Below are positions 1 through 5,848 of a stretch of 6,505 nucleotides of DNA, one piece after another. The notes below the pieces were generated by a model that searched no databases, was not told the DNA's origin, and saw only the letters and a list, made by a program, of their open reading frames with translations. This DNA is from DASXIW01 sp036497785 (lineage in GTDB: Bacteria > Pseudomonadota > Alphaproteobacteria > Acetobacterales > Acetobacteraceae). The translations under genes were made by a program, and so were the position numbers. Every line of letters starts with the position of its first letter. The stretch's first letter is position 1. The stretch covers positions 1-6,505 of the forward strand of contig DASXIW010000080.1 of the NCBI GenBank assembly GCA_036497785.1, read 5' to 3'.

Positions 1-616
1 TGCCGATCTCGGCCAGTACGGCCTGAATGCGGGCGCGGTCTTCCTCGATCGGCGCGCCGCCGATCTTCATCTTCACCACGTTATAGCCACGGTCGAGATA
101 GCTGCGCATTTCGCGGCGCAGCGCGTCGTGGTCCTTGCCGGGGTAGTAATAGCCGCCGGCAGCATACACGAACACCCGCGGATCCGCCTGCACGCCATGG
201 CGCTCGGCCAGCAGGCGGAATAGTGGTTTGCCCTCGATCTTGGCCACCGCATCCCACACCGCCATGTCGATTGTGCCGACCGCCACGGAGCGTTCGCCGT
301 GCCCGCCAGGCTTCTCGTTGGTCATGGCGGCGGCCCAGACCCGGTCCGGATCCAGATTGGTGCCGGCGTCGTTCATCAGCCTGGCGGGATCGGCCTCGGT
401 GATGCGGGCGGCGAAGCGCTCGCGGATCAGGCCGCCCTGGCCGTAGCGCCCGTTGGAGTTGAAGCCGTATCCGACCACCCGGCGCCCATTGCGCACGGCA
501 TCCGTCACCACAGCGACGAGGCTGGTGGTCATCTTGGTGAAGTCGATATAGGCGTTGCGGATTGGCGAGGCGATGGGCTGCGTGATTTCGCGCACATCGA
601 GGATTCGGACGGTCAT
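1..616 (-). CDS. tarD: D-tartrate dehydratase (enolase superfamily), 3' part cut by window edge
   Basis: The first 205 codons of a mandelate-racemase-type enolase superfamily enzyme. The ATG at 616-614 has GGGAG seven bases upstream, and the protein opens MTVRILDVREITQPIASPIR. From memory it follows the Bradyrhizobium D-tartrate dehydratase almost residue for residue, including the stretches AYIDFTKMTTSLVAVVTD, GYGFNSNGRYGQGGLIRERF and NEKPGGHGERSVAVGTIDMA. The family abstracts the alpha proton of D-tartrate in a Mg2+-dependent reaction and dehydrates it to oxaloacetate in the cytoplasm. The KxK motif of the catalytic barrel is present as K182-M-K184, the same numbering as the characterised enzyme. 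The visible part covers the N-terminal capping domain and the first barrel strands. The metal ligands and the His-Asp dyad lie beyond the left edge and cannot be checked. The gene is divergent from the helicase, and no other tartrate gene is visible. Other acid-sugar dehydratases are possible, but the signature match makes TarD clearly the best call. Confidence 0.9.
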   Translation of the reverse strand, partial: MTVRILDVREITQPIASPIRNAYIDFTKMTTSLVAVVTDAVRNGRRVVGYGFNSNGRYGQGGLIRERFAARITEADPARLMNDAGTNLDPDRVWAAAMTNEKPGGHGERSVAVGTIDMAVWDAVAKIEGKPLFRLLAERHGVQADPRVFVYAAGGYYYPGKDHDALRREMRSYLDRGYNVVKMKIGGAPIEEDRARIQAVLAEIG

Positions 617-950
617 GCTTTCACTCCCAGCGGTCGGCCGCACTCTCCCCCGGCCGCGCCCGCTTGTGAAGTCGGGCCCGCACATTCCCGGGGGAAGGGC
701 GGATTTCCTTGACTTTGCTGCGGCGCACACTTAAACGGTCGCTGCGCGCCTTGATGTGGTTCTATGCGCTGCCACCCGCTGCTGTGTCCGCCGCAAGGCG
801 AAACGCGGGACGACACGCCCCCCGGTAGCCCATTTCACTCAGCAATTTGCGCCGGTTCGTGGTCCTGCAGACCGCGAGGGACTCGCGCCTGCTTTACCCG
901 CCAATCCGCGGCTGCCGGCGTTCGTCGATACGCGAAAGACGATTTACTTC
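617..950. other. Divergent intergenic region between tarD and the helicase gene
   Basis: About 334 bases without a convincing gene. The part next to tarD holds its Shine-Dalgarno and an 8-bp inverted repeat, TCCCCCGG at 646-653 with CCGGGGGA at 688-695. This repeat encloses a smaller GCCCG/CGGGC pairing and the palindrome CGGGCCCG (673-680). It could be an operator for tarD or simply GC-rich structure. The part next to the helicase holds a candidate promoter and a long leader. Open frames here, such as the in-frame extension of the helicase back to a GTG at 756, are Arg/Pro-rich, look unlike protein, and lack a ribosome binding site. Confidence 0.6.
709..737 (+). promoter_or_regulatory. Candidate sigma-70-type promoter for the helicase
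   Basis: TTGACT at 709-714 matches the -35 consensus at five of six positions. After 17 bases comes TAAACG (732-737), a poor -10 with three matches; TTAAAC at a 16-base spacing is equivalent. Alphaproteobacterial -10 elements are often weak, so the -35 carries most of the call. Transcription from here would give a 5' leader of about 200 nt before the helicase ATG at 951. Confidence 0.35.
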
Positions 951-2096
951 ATGACAAGTTTCGAAAGCCTCGGCCTCTCCGCGCCGCTTCTGAAGGCGCT
1001 GGCGACCGAGGGCTACACCACCCCCACCCCGATCCAGGCGCAGGCCATTCCGCATGTGCTGGCGGGACGCGACGTGCAGGGCATCGCCCAAACCGGCACC
1101 GGGAAGACCGCCGCCTTCGCGCTGCCCATATTGCAGCGCCTGGGCGATAATCGCCGCCCGCCCGCCCGTGGCGCCTGCCGCGTGCTGGTGCTGTCGCCCA
1201 CCCGTGAGCTGGCCAGCCAGATCGCCGACAGCTTTCGTGCCTACGGCGCCCATATGGGCGTGCGCGTGGCACTGATGTTTGGCGGCGTGCCCAAGGCCCG
1301 CCAGGCCCGCACCATGTCCAACGGCGTGGACGTGCTGGTAGCCACGCCCGGGCGTCTGATCGATCACATGCAGGACCGCACCGTGAGGCTGGACCTCGTC
1401 GAGATACTGGTGCTGGACGAAGCCGACCACATGCTCGATCTCGGCTTCATCATCCCGATCCGTCGCATCGCCAGCCAGATCCCGGCCATGCGTCAGACGC
1501 TGTTCTTCTCCGCCACCATGCCCAAGGAAATCGGCGCGTTGGCCGGCGGCATGCTGCGCGACCCCGCCCATGTGGCCGTGACGCCGGTCGCCGCCACGGC
1601 CGACCGCGTCGAGCAATCGGTCATCTTCGTCGAGACCTCCCGCAAGCGGGCCGTGCTGTTCGAGCTGCTGAGTGACGTCGCCACCGGCCGCACGCTGGTC
1701 TTCACCCGCACCAAACATGGCGCGGACCGGGTGGTGCGCTATCTTGAGGAAAGCGGCCTGCCGGCCGTTGCCATCCATGGCAATAAAAGCCAGCCGCAGC
1801 GCGAAAAGGCCCTGACCTCGTTCCGCAACGGCCAGACCCGGGTGCTGATCGCCACCGACATCGCCGCGCGCGGCATCGACGTGGATGGCGTGACCCATGT
1901 GATCAATTACGACCTGCCCAACGTGCCGGAGAGCTACGTCCACCGCATCGGCCGCACGGCGCGCGCCGGCGCCTCGGGCTCGGCGATCAGCCTGTGCGAT
2001 GGAGAGGAACGCAATTTCCTGCGTGGCATCGAAAAGCTGATCCGCGCCCGCGTACCCGTGATACCCGCCCCCGGGCAGGTTGCCCGCGCGGCCTGA
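951..2096 (+). CDS. DEAD-box ATP-dependent RNA helicase, RhlE-like
   Basis: A complete 381-residue DEAD-box helicase, which unwinds short RNA duplexes using ATP in the cytoplasm; relatives act in ribosome assembly, RNA turnover and cold adaptation. All family motifs are seen in order: Q motif (F4, with PTPIQ at 25-29), motif I AQTGTGKT (46-53), Ia PTRELA (83-88), GG (111-112), Ib TPGRL (132-136), II DEAD (156-159), III SAT (187-189), IV LVFTRTK (249-255), V ATDIAARGID (301-310) and VI HRIGRTARAG (331-340). No catalytic residue is missing. The protein stops about 40 residues after motif VI, so it lacks the long basic C-terminal tail of many RhlE or DeaD proteins and is close to a minimal core. 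I chose the ATG at 951 because MTSFESLGL is the usual opening just before the Q motif; the frame stays open to a GTG at 756, but that extension looks non-coding. The ribosome binding site is weak (GAAAGACG). The gene is convergent with the secreted-protein gene. RhlE is the nearest subfamily, but the exact subgroup is not certain. Confidence 0.96.
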   Translation: MTSFESLGLSAPLLKALATEGYTTPTPIQAQAIPHVLAGRDVQGIAQTGTGKTAAFALPILQRLGDNRRPPARGACRVLVLSPTRELASQIADSFRAYGAHMGVRVALMFGGVPKARQARTMSNGVDVLVATPGRLIDHMQDRTVRLDLVEILVLDEADHMLDLGFIIPIRRIASQIPAMRQTLFFSATMPKEIGALAGGMLRDPAHVAVTPVAATADRVEQSVIFVETSRKRAVLFELLSDVATGRTLVFTRTKHGADRVVRYLEESGLPAVAIHGNKSQPQREKALTSFRNGQTRVLIATDIAARGIDVDGVTHVINYDLPNVPESYVHRIGRTARAGASGSAISLCDGEERNFLRGIEKLIRARVPVIPAPGQVARAA

Positions 2097-2109
2097 GACC
2101 ATATCCAAA

Positions 2110-2133
2110 CCCTGCCTCCGCGCGGAGGCAGGG
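2110..2133. terminator. Bidirectional terminator-like palindrome between convergent genes
   Basis: A perfect 24-bp palindrome with arms CCCTGCCTCCGC and GCGGAGGCAGGG, which would fold as a 10-bp GC-rich stem with a GCGC loop. It starts 13 bases after the helicase stop and 20 bases beyond the stop of the convergent minus-strand gene. On the minus strand it is followed by GTTTGGATAT, a poor T-rich tail; on the plus strand no T run follows. Its position between two 3' ends supports a terminator serving both genes. Confidence 0.7.
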
Positions 2134-2153
2134 CTGGATCATCTACCGCCAAT

Positions 2154-2585
2154 TCAGCCATTGCCCGTCGGTAGGCTGGTCACCTGGGGCAAGCTGACCG
2201 TGAACTGGTTGCAGCCCGTGCCGTTCATCGAAACGACAACCTTCCCATCCTTGAGCGTGCCCTTCAGTTCACCCTTCATCGCCGCGCCATGCATCGGCGT
2301 CAGCTCCATCGTGACCACGCCATTGGCGACCTTGCCGTGCACGGCGCTCATCACATCCGTCATGTTGGTGGCGAACGCATAGCCCTGGATCGTGCCGTTC
2401 TGGCCGTCGCCGACATTGGTGATTCTGATATGGAAATCCATCGGCATGCAGTTCGCCTGGGATACCACGGTGGTGCCGACATACAGCCCTGTGGTGCCCT
2501 CACCCTGAGCGCTGGCGGTGCCGATCGACAGAACCCAAGCGGTTGCCAGTGCGACGAGCATCCTGGAAGCCTTCTTCATAGCCAT
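2154..2585 (-). CDS. Small secreted methionine-rich protein of unknown function
   Basis: I do not recognise the family. The 143-residue product opens with a clear Sec signal peptide: a basic start (MAMKKASR), a hydrophobic core at about residues 9-21, and TASA with predicted cleavage after A26. The mature part, about 117 residues, is rich in Gly, Thr, Val and short alternating stretches that suggest a beta-sandwich. It has exactly two cysteines (C46 and C125), well placed for one disulfide joining its two ends. It also has eight methionines, clustered as CMPMDFH (46-52) and MELTPMHGAAM (93-103). I chose the ATG at 2585 because AGAGGA lies eight bases upstream; the frame is open back to 2645, but that part is Arg-rich and would bury the signal peptide. 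It lies 172 bases downstream of the nickel/cobalt permease on the same strand, with hairpins between them, so a separate promoter is likely. A periplasmic metal-related role is only a guess from the Met/His content. Confidence 0.8.
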   Translation of the reverse strand: MAMKKASRMLVALATAWVLSIGTASAQGEGTTGLYVGTTVVSQANCMPMDFHIRITNVGDGQNGTIQGYAFATNMTDVMSAVHGKVANGVVTMELTPMHGAAMKGELKGTLKDGKVVVSMNGTGCNQFTVSLPQVTSLPTGNG

Positions 2586-2604
2586 CGGAATCGTCCTCTC
2601 CCGT

Positions 2605-2629
2605 GTCGGCAGCCGGCGGAACTGCCGAC
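2605..2629 (-). promoter_or_regulatory. Leader hairpin just upstream of the secreted-protein ribosome binding site
   Basis: A perfect 8-bp inverted repeat, GTCGGCAG (2605-2612) and CTGCCGAC (2622-2629), with a 9-base loop. On the minus strand it ends a few bases before the GGGAGAGGA ribosome binding site of the secreted-protein gene. No T run follows, so it is not a standard terminator for the upstream permease. It may shape the 5' leader of the secreted-protein mRNA or be chance GC structure. Confidence 0.35.
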
Positions 2630-2723
2630 GCCGTTGCTTGGCCATTCTCGGCGTGGGGCTTCACCCCTTATGGAGATTTTCGCCCCGCTGCCGGGAAGGT
2701 TACAGGCGCGAAGCCGGGAGCGC

Positions 2724-2746
2724 GGCCGGGAGCAAGACCCCCGGCC
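2724..2746 (-). terminator. Terminator-like hairpin after the nickel/cobalt permease
   Basis: GGCCGGG (2724-2730) and CCCGGCC (2740-2746) form a perfect 7-bp GC stem with a 9-base loop, starting 11 bases beyond the permease stop on the minus strand. No T tract follows, so any termination may need Rho. Next to it GCCGGGAGC occurs twice, at 2713-2721 and 2725-2733, a short 12-base-period direct repeat that supplies one arm of the stem. Confidence 0.4.
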
Positions 2747-2757
2747 TTCCTTCCTGC

Positions 2758-3837
2758 TCAGCCAGCCGGCCCCAGATCGACCTCGTCCAGTCCCTTGTAG
2801 CGATAGACGATGATCGAGCCGATCCAGGCGACGATGAACACGCCGATGATGACGAAGCCCAGGCTGTTGAAATTGTCGTTCAGCGCGCCGATGCCGCGCC
2901 AGAACCAGCTGGACAGGTTGAGCTGGCCGCCGAGCAGCCCCAGCGCCTCAATGCCGCCGATCAGCAGGGCGACGACGACCGAGACCAGGGTGATGGTGAA
3001 GTTGTAGTAGAGTTTACGGATCGGTTTGACGAAGGCCCAGTTATAGGCACCCAGCATCAGCACGCCGTGCGTGGTGTCGATCAGTGACATGCCGGCCGCG
3101 AAGAGAGCCGGGAACACCATGATGGACCAGGAAGACACGCCCTGTGCCGCCTGGGTGGCGGAGATGCCGAGGAGCGCGACTTCCGTTGCCGTATCGAAGC
3201 CGAGGCCGAACAGGAAGCCGAGCGGGAACATGTGCCAGCCTTTGCCAACGAGCCGGAACAGCGGGCGGAACAGGCCGGCGAGCGGGCCGCGGCTGCTGAG
3301 CAGGATGTCCAGATCCTCGTCCACATAGCGGCCGCCGGCCCGGGTATGCCGATAGCTACGCCATACCGAACGCAGGATGAGCAGGTTGGCGATGGCGATG
3401 GCGAACAGAAAGAATGCCGAGACGAGCGTGCTGACGATGCCGCCGATGCTTTTGTATTGTTCGAAATGGGTGGACAGCATGGTTGCCGTCGCGGCGACGC
3501 CGGCGGCGGCCAGGATCACCACTGTGGAATGCCCGAGGGCGAAGAAGAAACCGACACTGACCGGGCGCTTGCCTTCCTGCATCAGCTTGCGGGTGACGTT
3601 GTCGATGGCCGCGATGTGGTCCGCGTCCACGGCGTGGCGCAGGCCGAAGCCATAGGCGAGCAGGGCCGCGCCCAACAGGATGGGCTGGTTGCGGAACACC
3701 AGCAGCGCCCAGGCCCAGACCGCCAGATTGCCGATAATGAGCAGGGAGTAGATGGCGATCAGCGGCCGGCGGAGGCTGCCGGCGCGTTCGTCGCATATGG
3801 CTTTGATAAGGGATGGCGCTTTGATGGCGGATGGCAT
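2758..3837 (-). CDS. HoxN/HupN/NixA-family nickel/cobalt permease (NiCoT), probable cobalt importer
   Basis: A 359-residue inner-membrane secondary transporter that takes up Ni2+ or Co2+. The family signature is intact: RHAVDADHI at 67-75 contains the metal-selecting H68-x4-D73-H74 of transmembrane helix 2. The other conserved blocks are LGHSTVV (101-107), GFDTATEV (213-220) and GMSLIDTTHG (249-258). Eight hydrophobic helices are visible, at roughly 27-48, 52-66, 95-118, 134-155, 204-226, 238-262, 278-303 and 326-345, with a charged cytoplasmic loop at 156-200 between helices 4 and 5, as is typical. Length is normal for the family. The ATG at 3837 has GGAG seven bases upstream. The gene sits behind a cobalamin riboswitch and downstream of bluB. 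Sequence alone cannot separate Ni from Co, but B12 control points to cobalt for cobalamin synthesis. Transcription probably starts near 4097, with possible read-through from bluB. The family call is very firm; the substrate is inferred. Confidence 0.96.
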   Translation of the reverse strand: MPSAIKAPSLIKAICDERAGSLRRPLIAIYSLLIIGNLAVWAWALLVFRNQPILLGAALLAYGFGLRHAVDADHIAAIDNVTRKLMQEGKRPVSVGFFFALGHSTVVILAAAGVAATATMLSTHFEQYKSIGGIVSTLVSAFFLFAIAIANLLILRSVWRSYRHTRAGGRYVDEDLDILLSSRGPLAGLFRPLFRLVGKGWHMFPLGFLFGLGFDTATEVALLGISATQAAQGVSSWSIMVFPALFAAGMSLIDTTHGVLMLGAYNWAFVKPIRKLYYNFTITLVSVVVALLIGGIEALGLLGGQLNLSSWFWRGIGALNDNFNSLGFVIIGVFIVAWIGSIIVYRYKGLDEVDLGPAG

Positions 3838-3889
3838 GGGTCGTCTCCGGCCTCCGGTTCACCCCGCCCGGTGGCGCTGATTGGCGCGA

Positions 3890-4094
3890 CGATGGCAGGT
3901 CTCCTGGCTCGCGGGTTGACGCCGCCCATCCTGTCTTCCCGAACCGACCCGGGTTCAGTGACCCACCCAACGGGGTGGACGGATTGGCGGCTCGCCGCTG
4001 ACAGTTGCGGGGGCAGCCGCCGCCTTGCCCCCGGACCCAGGGTCCAGCCGGGACGCACGACGTTCCGTTTTCACCCGCTCGCGCGGGACCATCG
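3890..4094 (-). promoter_or_regulatory. Cobalamin (B12) riboswitch upstream of the nickel/cobalt permease
   Basis: Read on the minus strand, the hallmarks of the adenosylcobalamin riboswitch appear in order. The closing stem P1 pairs CGATGG (4094-4089) with CCATCG (3895-3890). Then come GGTCCC (4090-4085) and TGAAAACGGAA (4073-4063), the core CCCCCGCAACTGT (4013-4001), and a long arm pairing GGGTCACTGAACC with GGTTCGGGAAG (about 3964-3935). Last is the B12 box AGCCAGGAGACCTGCC (3909-3894), an essentially perfect match to the consensus. About 52 bases separate it from the permease ATG, and no run of T follows. Control is therefore probably at translation start. A small CCGG-AGG-CCGG hairpin at 3857-3847 overlaps the GGAG ribosome binding site (3848-3845), and further CCGG blocks could compete for pairing. 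Ligand binding should lower permease synthesis. Confidence 0.95.
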
Positions 4095-4103
4095 ACGTCG
4101 CAG

Positions 4104-4131
4104 CCTATGCTTGCGGGATTGATCTTGGCAA
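4104..4131 (-). promoter_or_regulatory. Candidate promoter for the riboswitch-permease transcript
   Basis: On the minus strand TTGCCA (4131-4126) lies 16 bases before CATAGG (4109-4104). The -35 is good and the -10 is partial. The predicted transcription start near 4097 falls just before riboswitch stem P1, which begins at 4094; that fit is the best argument for the call. It lies entirely within the gap after the bluB stop at 4158. Confidence 0.4.
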
Positions 4132-4157
4132 GGCGGTTAGGCTGCGGATTTGTGCGA

Positions 4158-4796
4158 TCACCGGCGAAGAAGAAAGTTGCTGGCGGGGCGCCGGTGTTCC
4201 CAGCCCAGGCGCTCCAGTTCCGGCACGTCCTCCTCGTGGCGCGGGTGGCCGAGGCAGAAATATCCGATGAATGTCCAGTCGGCCGGCACGTCCAGCGCGG
4301 CCGCGATGGTGGCAGGATCGAGGATCGACACCCAGCCGAGACCGAGCCCTTGGGCGCGCGCGGCGAGCCAGAGCGTGTGTACGGCCATCACCACCGAATA
4401 GGCGGTGGTTTCCGGCATGGTGGCGCGGCCAAGGCCGCGGCCCTGAAGCGGATCGGCCTCGGCGAACACGGCGAGGTGGCATGGAGCCTCGTCCAGGCCC
4501 GCGAGCTTGAGACTGGCGTAAAGTGGTGCGTCGCTGGCCGTCTGGCGGGAAAGCGCATCCGCGTTGCAGGCGGTGAAATTGGCGCGCACCGCCGCCCGAC
4601 GCGCGGGATCGTCCACCGTGACGAAGCGCCAGGGCTGGCTGAGGCCCACCGACGGGGCGAGGGACGCCAGGGCGAGCAACCCGTCCAACACTGCCGCCGG
4701 CACGGGCTCCGGCAGGAAGTGACGCACATCGCGGCGCCACTGGAACAGCTGCGCGAGCTGGGTGCGGAACATGTCGTCGAAGAGCGGGCCGGCCAT
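4158..4796 (-). CDS. bluB: 5,6-dimethylbenzimidazole synthase BluB
   Basis: A nitroreductase-fold flavoenzyme that consumes FMNH2 and O2 to form 5,6-dimethylbenzimidazole, the lower ligand of cobalamin, in the cytoplasm. From the ATG at 4796 the product has 212 residues. Visible signatures are WRRDVRHFLPEP (20-31), the flavin-binding APSVGLSQPWRF (47-58), YASLKLAGL (93-101) and LWLAARAQGLGLGWVSIL (142-159). D23 in RRDVR and S157 in GWVSI match the Asp and Ser needed for activity in Sinorhizobium BluB (D32 and S167 there). These features separate it from ordinary nitroreductases. The start is uncertain: ATGs at 4847, 4796 and 4772 are all in frame and none has a convincing Shine-Dalgarno. I prefer 4796 because the extra residues from 4847 are a basic, unconserved stretch. 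It lies upstream of the riboswitch-controlled permease, so lower-ligand synthesis and cobalt uptake sit side by side. I see no riboswitch in front of bluB itself. Confidence 0.93.
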   Translation of the reverse strand: MAGPLFDDMFRTQLAQLFQWRRDVRHFLPEPVPAAVLDGLLALASLAPSVGLSQPWRFVTVDDPARRAAVRANFTACNADALSRQTASDAPLYASLKLAGLDEAPCHLAVFAEADPLQGRGLGRATMPETTAYSVVMAVHTLWLAARAQGLGLGWVSILDPATIAAALDVPADWTFIGYFCLGHPRHEEDVPELERLGWEHRRPASNFLLRR

Positions 4797-4858
4797 GGAC
4801 AGGGTTGTAGGCCTGTGTCGGGCGCGGTTCCACTGGCGTCGCGACATGGCGGCACGTC

Positions 4859-4890
4859 ACCCGGTCCACGCCATGTGACATGGACCGGGT
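4859..4890 (-). terminator. Large hairpin between the hypothetical ORF and bluB
   Basis: ACCCGGTCCA (4859-4868) and TGGACCGGGT (4881-4890) form a perfect 10-bp stem with a 12-base loop. The loop side offers an alternative fold, CCATGT-G-ACATGG (4871-4883). It begins 10 bases after the stop of the upstream minus-strand ORF, as expected for a terminator, but no T run follows on either strand. If transcription reads through, it would sit in the bluB leader. Confidence 0.5.
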
Positions 4891-4899
4891 AACTCAGGA

Positions 4900-5274
4900 T
4901 CAATCATCTTCGGCTTCTTTCAGCGCGTCCGTGACGACGATCTTCAACTGTTTGGCGGCGTCGTAAAGGTTCTCGGCGGGTTTGGACAAATCTAGCGTGT
5001 CGTTGAAGCTTTCATAGATGCCACGCGCCCAGGTGACATAGCACCATGGATCCGCCTTGGCCTTGGTCATCGCGCTTTTGATGGAATCCTTGGCGCTGAG
5101 CTGCGCCTTGCGCTTCTGCGCGATGGCAGCTCCCAGCTCGGCCACCTCGGTGACCGCCGCCTGCACCGCATTCTCGACCTTCTTGACGGTCTTTTTGTCG
5201 GTCACCTTTTTTTCGAGCTGCTGCTTCAGCATGGCGTCGAGTTTCACCGCCAGACCGCGTGTGGTCTTTTCCAT
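4900..5274 (-). CDS. Hypothetical helical protein; probably the C-terminal part of the disrupted gene above it
   Basis: As an independent ORF this encodes 124 residues starting MEKTTRGLAVKLD. It is Lys/Ala/Glu-rich and almost wholly helical, with a likely coiled coil at about 9-70, then DPWCYVTWARGIYESF (75-90) and an acidic end (EAEDD). I do not recognise a family. The ATG at 5274 has no Shine-Dalgarno. The same frame stays open upstream to 5367 and encodes protein-like sequence (SDIEKADSALAPLGPKIDV) that joins smoothly to this ORF, so the true coding part is longer than the ATG suggests. It is offset by one base from the 167-residue ORF that ends at 5345. Together these facts suggest the two are one gene split by a frameshift. 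Expressed alone it would need translational coupling or an unseen start. Confidence 0.5.
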   Translation of the reverse strand: MEKTTRGLAVKLDAMLKQQLEKKVTDKKTVKKVENAVQAAVTEVAELGAAIAQKRKAQLSAKDSIKSAMTKAKADPWCYVTWARGIYESFNDTLDLSKPAENLYDAAKQLKIVVTDALKEAEDD

Positions 5275-5344
5275 GACATCGATCTTGGGGCCGAGCGGGG
5301 CGAGGGCGGAATCCGCCTTCTCGATGTCCGATTGCGCGATCGGG

Positions 5345-5848
5345 CTACAATTTTTTGGTTTTTTTGATCACGTCCAGGGCGGCTTTCAGCTTCTTCTCCT
5401 GGGCCTCCAGACCGCGCCAGGCATCGGCCTTGGTGGTGCAGAACTTCTCGAAATCCAGGCATAAATCGAGCAGAGCCTTGAGTGCCAGCGCCGCGGCGCC
5501 GCCGCCGGTAGCCATGGCCGAGGCAGTTCCCACCCCGACTTCCGTGCCGTTCCAGAGCAGCGAGCCGACATCCCAGAGCGTGTTGACCGCATAGGACCAG
5601 CGCCCTGTTTTCGCGGCCTGCGCCAGTTCGGCGTCCTTCTCGCAGAAGGCGGTCATGCTTTCCTGCATCTTCTTGTCGAAGGCGGCCGCCGATTTGGCGA
5701 TGGCGCTGTCCACCTGGGCGATGATCTCGCGGCGCTTCTTCGGGTCCTTGGCCGCCGCCGCTTCCTTCGCCTTGCCGGCAATCAGCTCGTTGATGGTCTT
5801 CTGGCGGGCGTGGAAGCTGTCGCTGACATGGTCGCGGATCTTCTGCAT
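5345..5848 (-). CDS. Hypothetical helical protein with a Gly/Ala-rich hydrophobic segment
   Basis: A 167-residue ORF with no family I recognise and no signal peptide. Residues 1-75 are strongly charged and helical (KAKEAAAAKDPKKRREIIAQ), probably a coiled coil. Then WSYAVNTLWDVGSLLWNGTE (83-102) is Trp-rich and amphipathic, followed by a Gly/Ala-rich hydrophobic stretch of about 25 residues (VGVGTASAMATGGGAAALAL, 103-122, plus KALLDLCL). Another charged helix ends in KKTKKL. Two cysteines near the hydrophobic end (LCLDFEKFC) and one at about 69 are present. The ATG at 5848 directly abuts an in-frame TAG and has no Shine-Dalgarno, so it may be an internal Met of a longer gene. The stop at 5345-5347 comes right after two A tracts, where the continuing frame is one base away. 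Charged helices flanking a hydrophobic Gly/Ala hairpin recall membrane-inserting helical toxins, but this is inference only. Confidence 0.6.
   Translation of the reverse strand: MQKIRDHVSDSFHARQKTINELIAGKAKEAAAAKDPKKRREIIAQVDSAIAKSAAAFDKKMQESMTAFCEKDAELAQAAKTGRWSYAVNTLWDVGSLLWNGTEVGVGTASAMATGGGAAALALKALLDLCLDFEKFCTTKADAWRGLEAQEKKLKAALDVIKKTKKL
5351..5365 (-). other. Paired A tracts at the frame junction (possible slippage or indel site)
   Basis: On the minus strand AAAAAAA (5365-5359), CC, then AAAAAA (5356-5351) lie just before the TAG of the 167-residue ORF. The upstream frame reads atc aaa aaa acc aaa aaa ttg tag. Loss of one A moves into the frame that stays open to 4900. The downstream frame is itself closed by a TGA at 5370-5368, just before the tract, so the switch must happen within about 20 bases. 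In a GC-rich sequence, two such runs at exactly this point are the natural place for an indel, a sequencing error, or RNA polymerase slippage. Confidence 0.6.

Noticed and set aside
646..695. Inverted repeat upstream of tarD as a terminator
   Set aside because: The two flanking genes diverge, so no gene ends there, and the loop is long; it is kept only as a possible operator or chance structure.
299..712. 137-residue plus-strand open frame opposite tarD
   Set aside because: The minus strand encodes an unmistakable enolase-superfamily protein with its KxK motif.
756..950. N-terminal extension of the helicase from a GTG at 756
   Set aside because: The extension is Arg/Pro/Cys-rich with no conserved features or ribosome binding site; DEAD-box proteins normally begin a few residues before the Q motif, as at 951.
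894..2108. Long 404-residue open frame antisense to the helicase
   Set aside because: Its composition (Gly/His/Ala/Asp-rich, no motif) is the typical mirror of GC-rich coding DNA, and the helicase on the other strand has every family motif.
3232..4122. 296-residue plus-strand open frame across the permease and riboswitch
   Set aside because: It is antisense to a clear NiCoT permease and an intact riboswitch; its Gln/Asp/Ala/Gly-rich composition is that of a shadow frame.
4005..4892. 295-residue plus-strand open frame opposite bluB
   Set aside because: BluB on the minus strand has its conserved flavin and catalytic residues; the plus frame shows no domain.
5345..5370. Classical -1 ribosomal frameshift at the A7 tract
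   Set aside because: The -1 frame leads to a stop at about 5244 through Arg/Ser/Pro-rich sequence; the productive frame needs +1 (or -2), which a standard -1 slippery site does not give.
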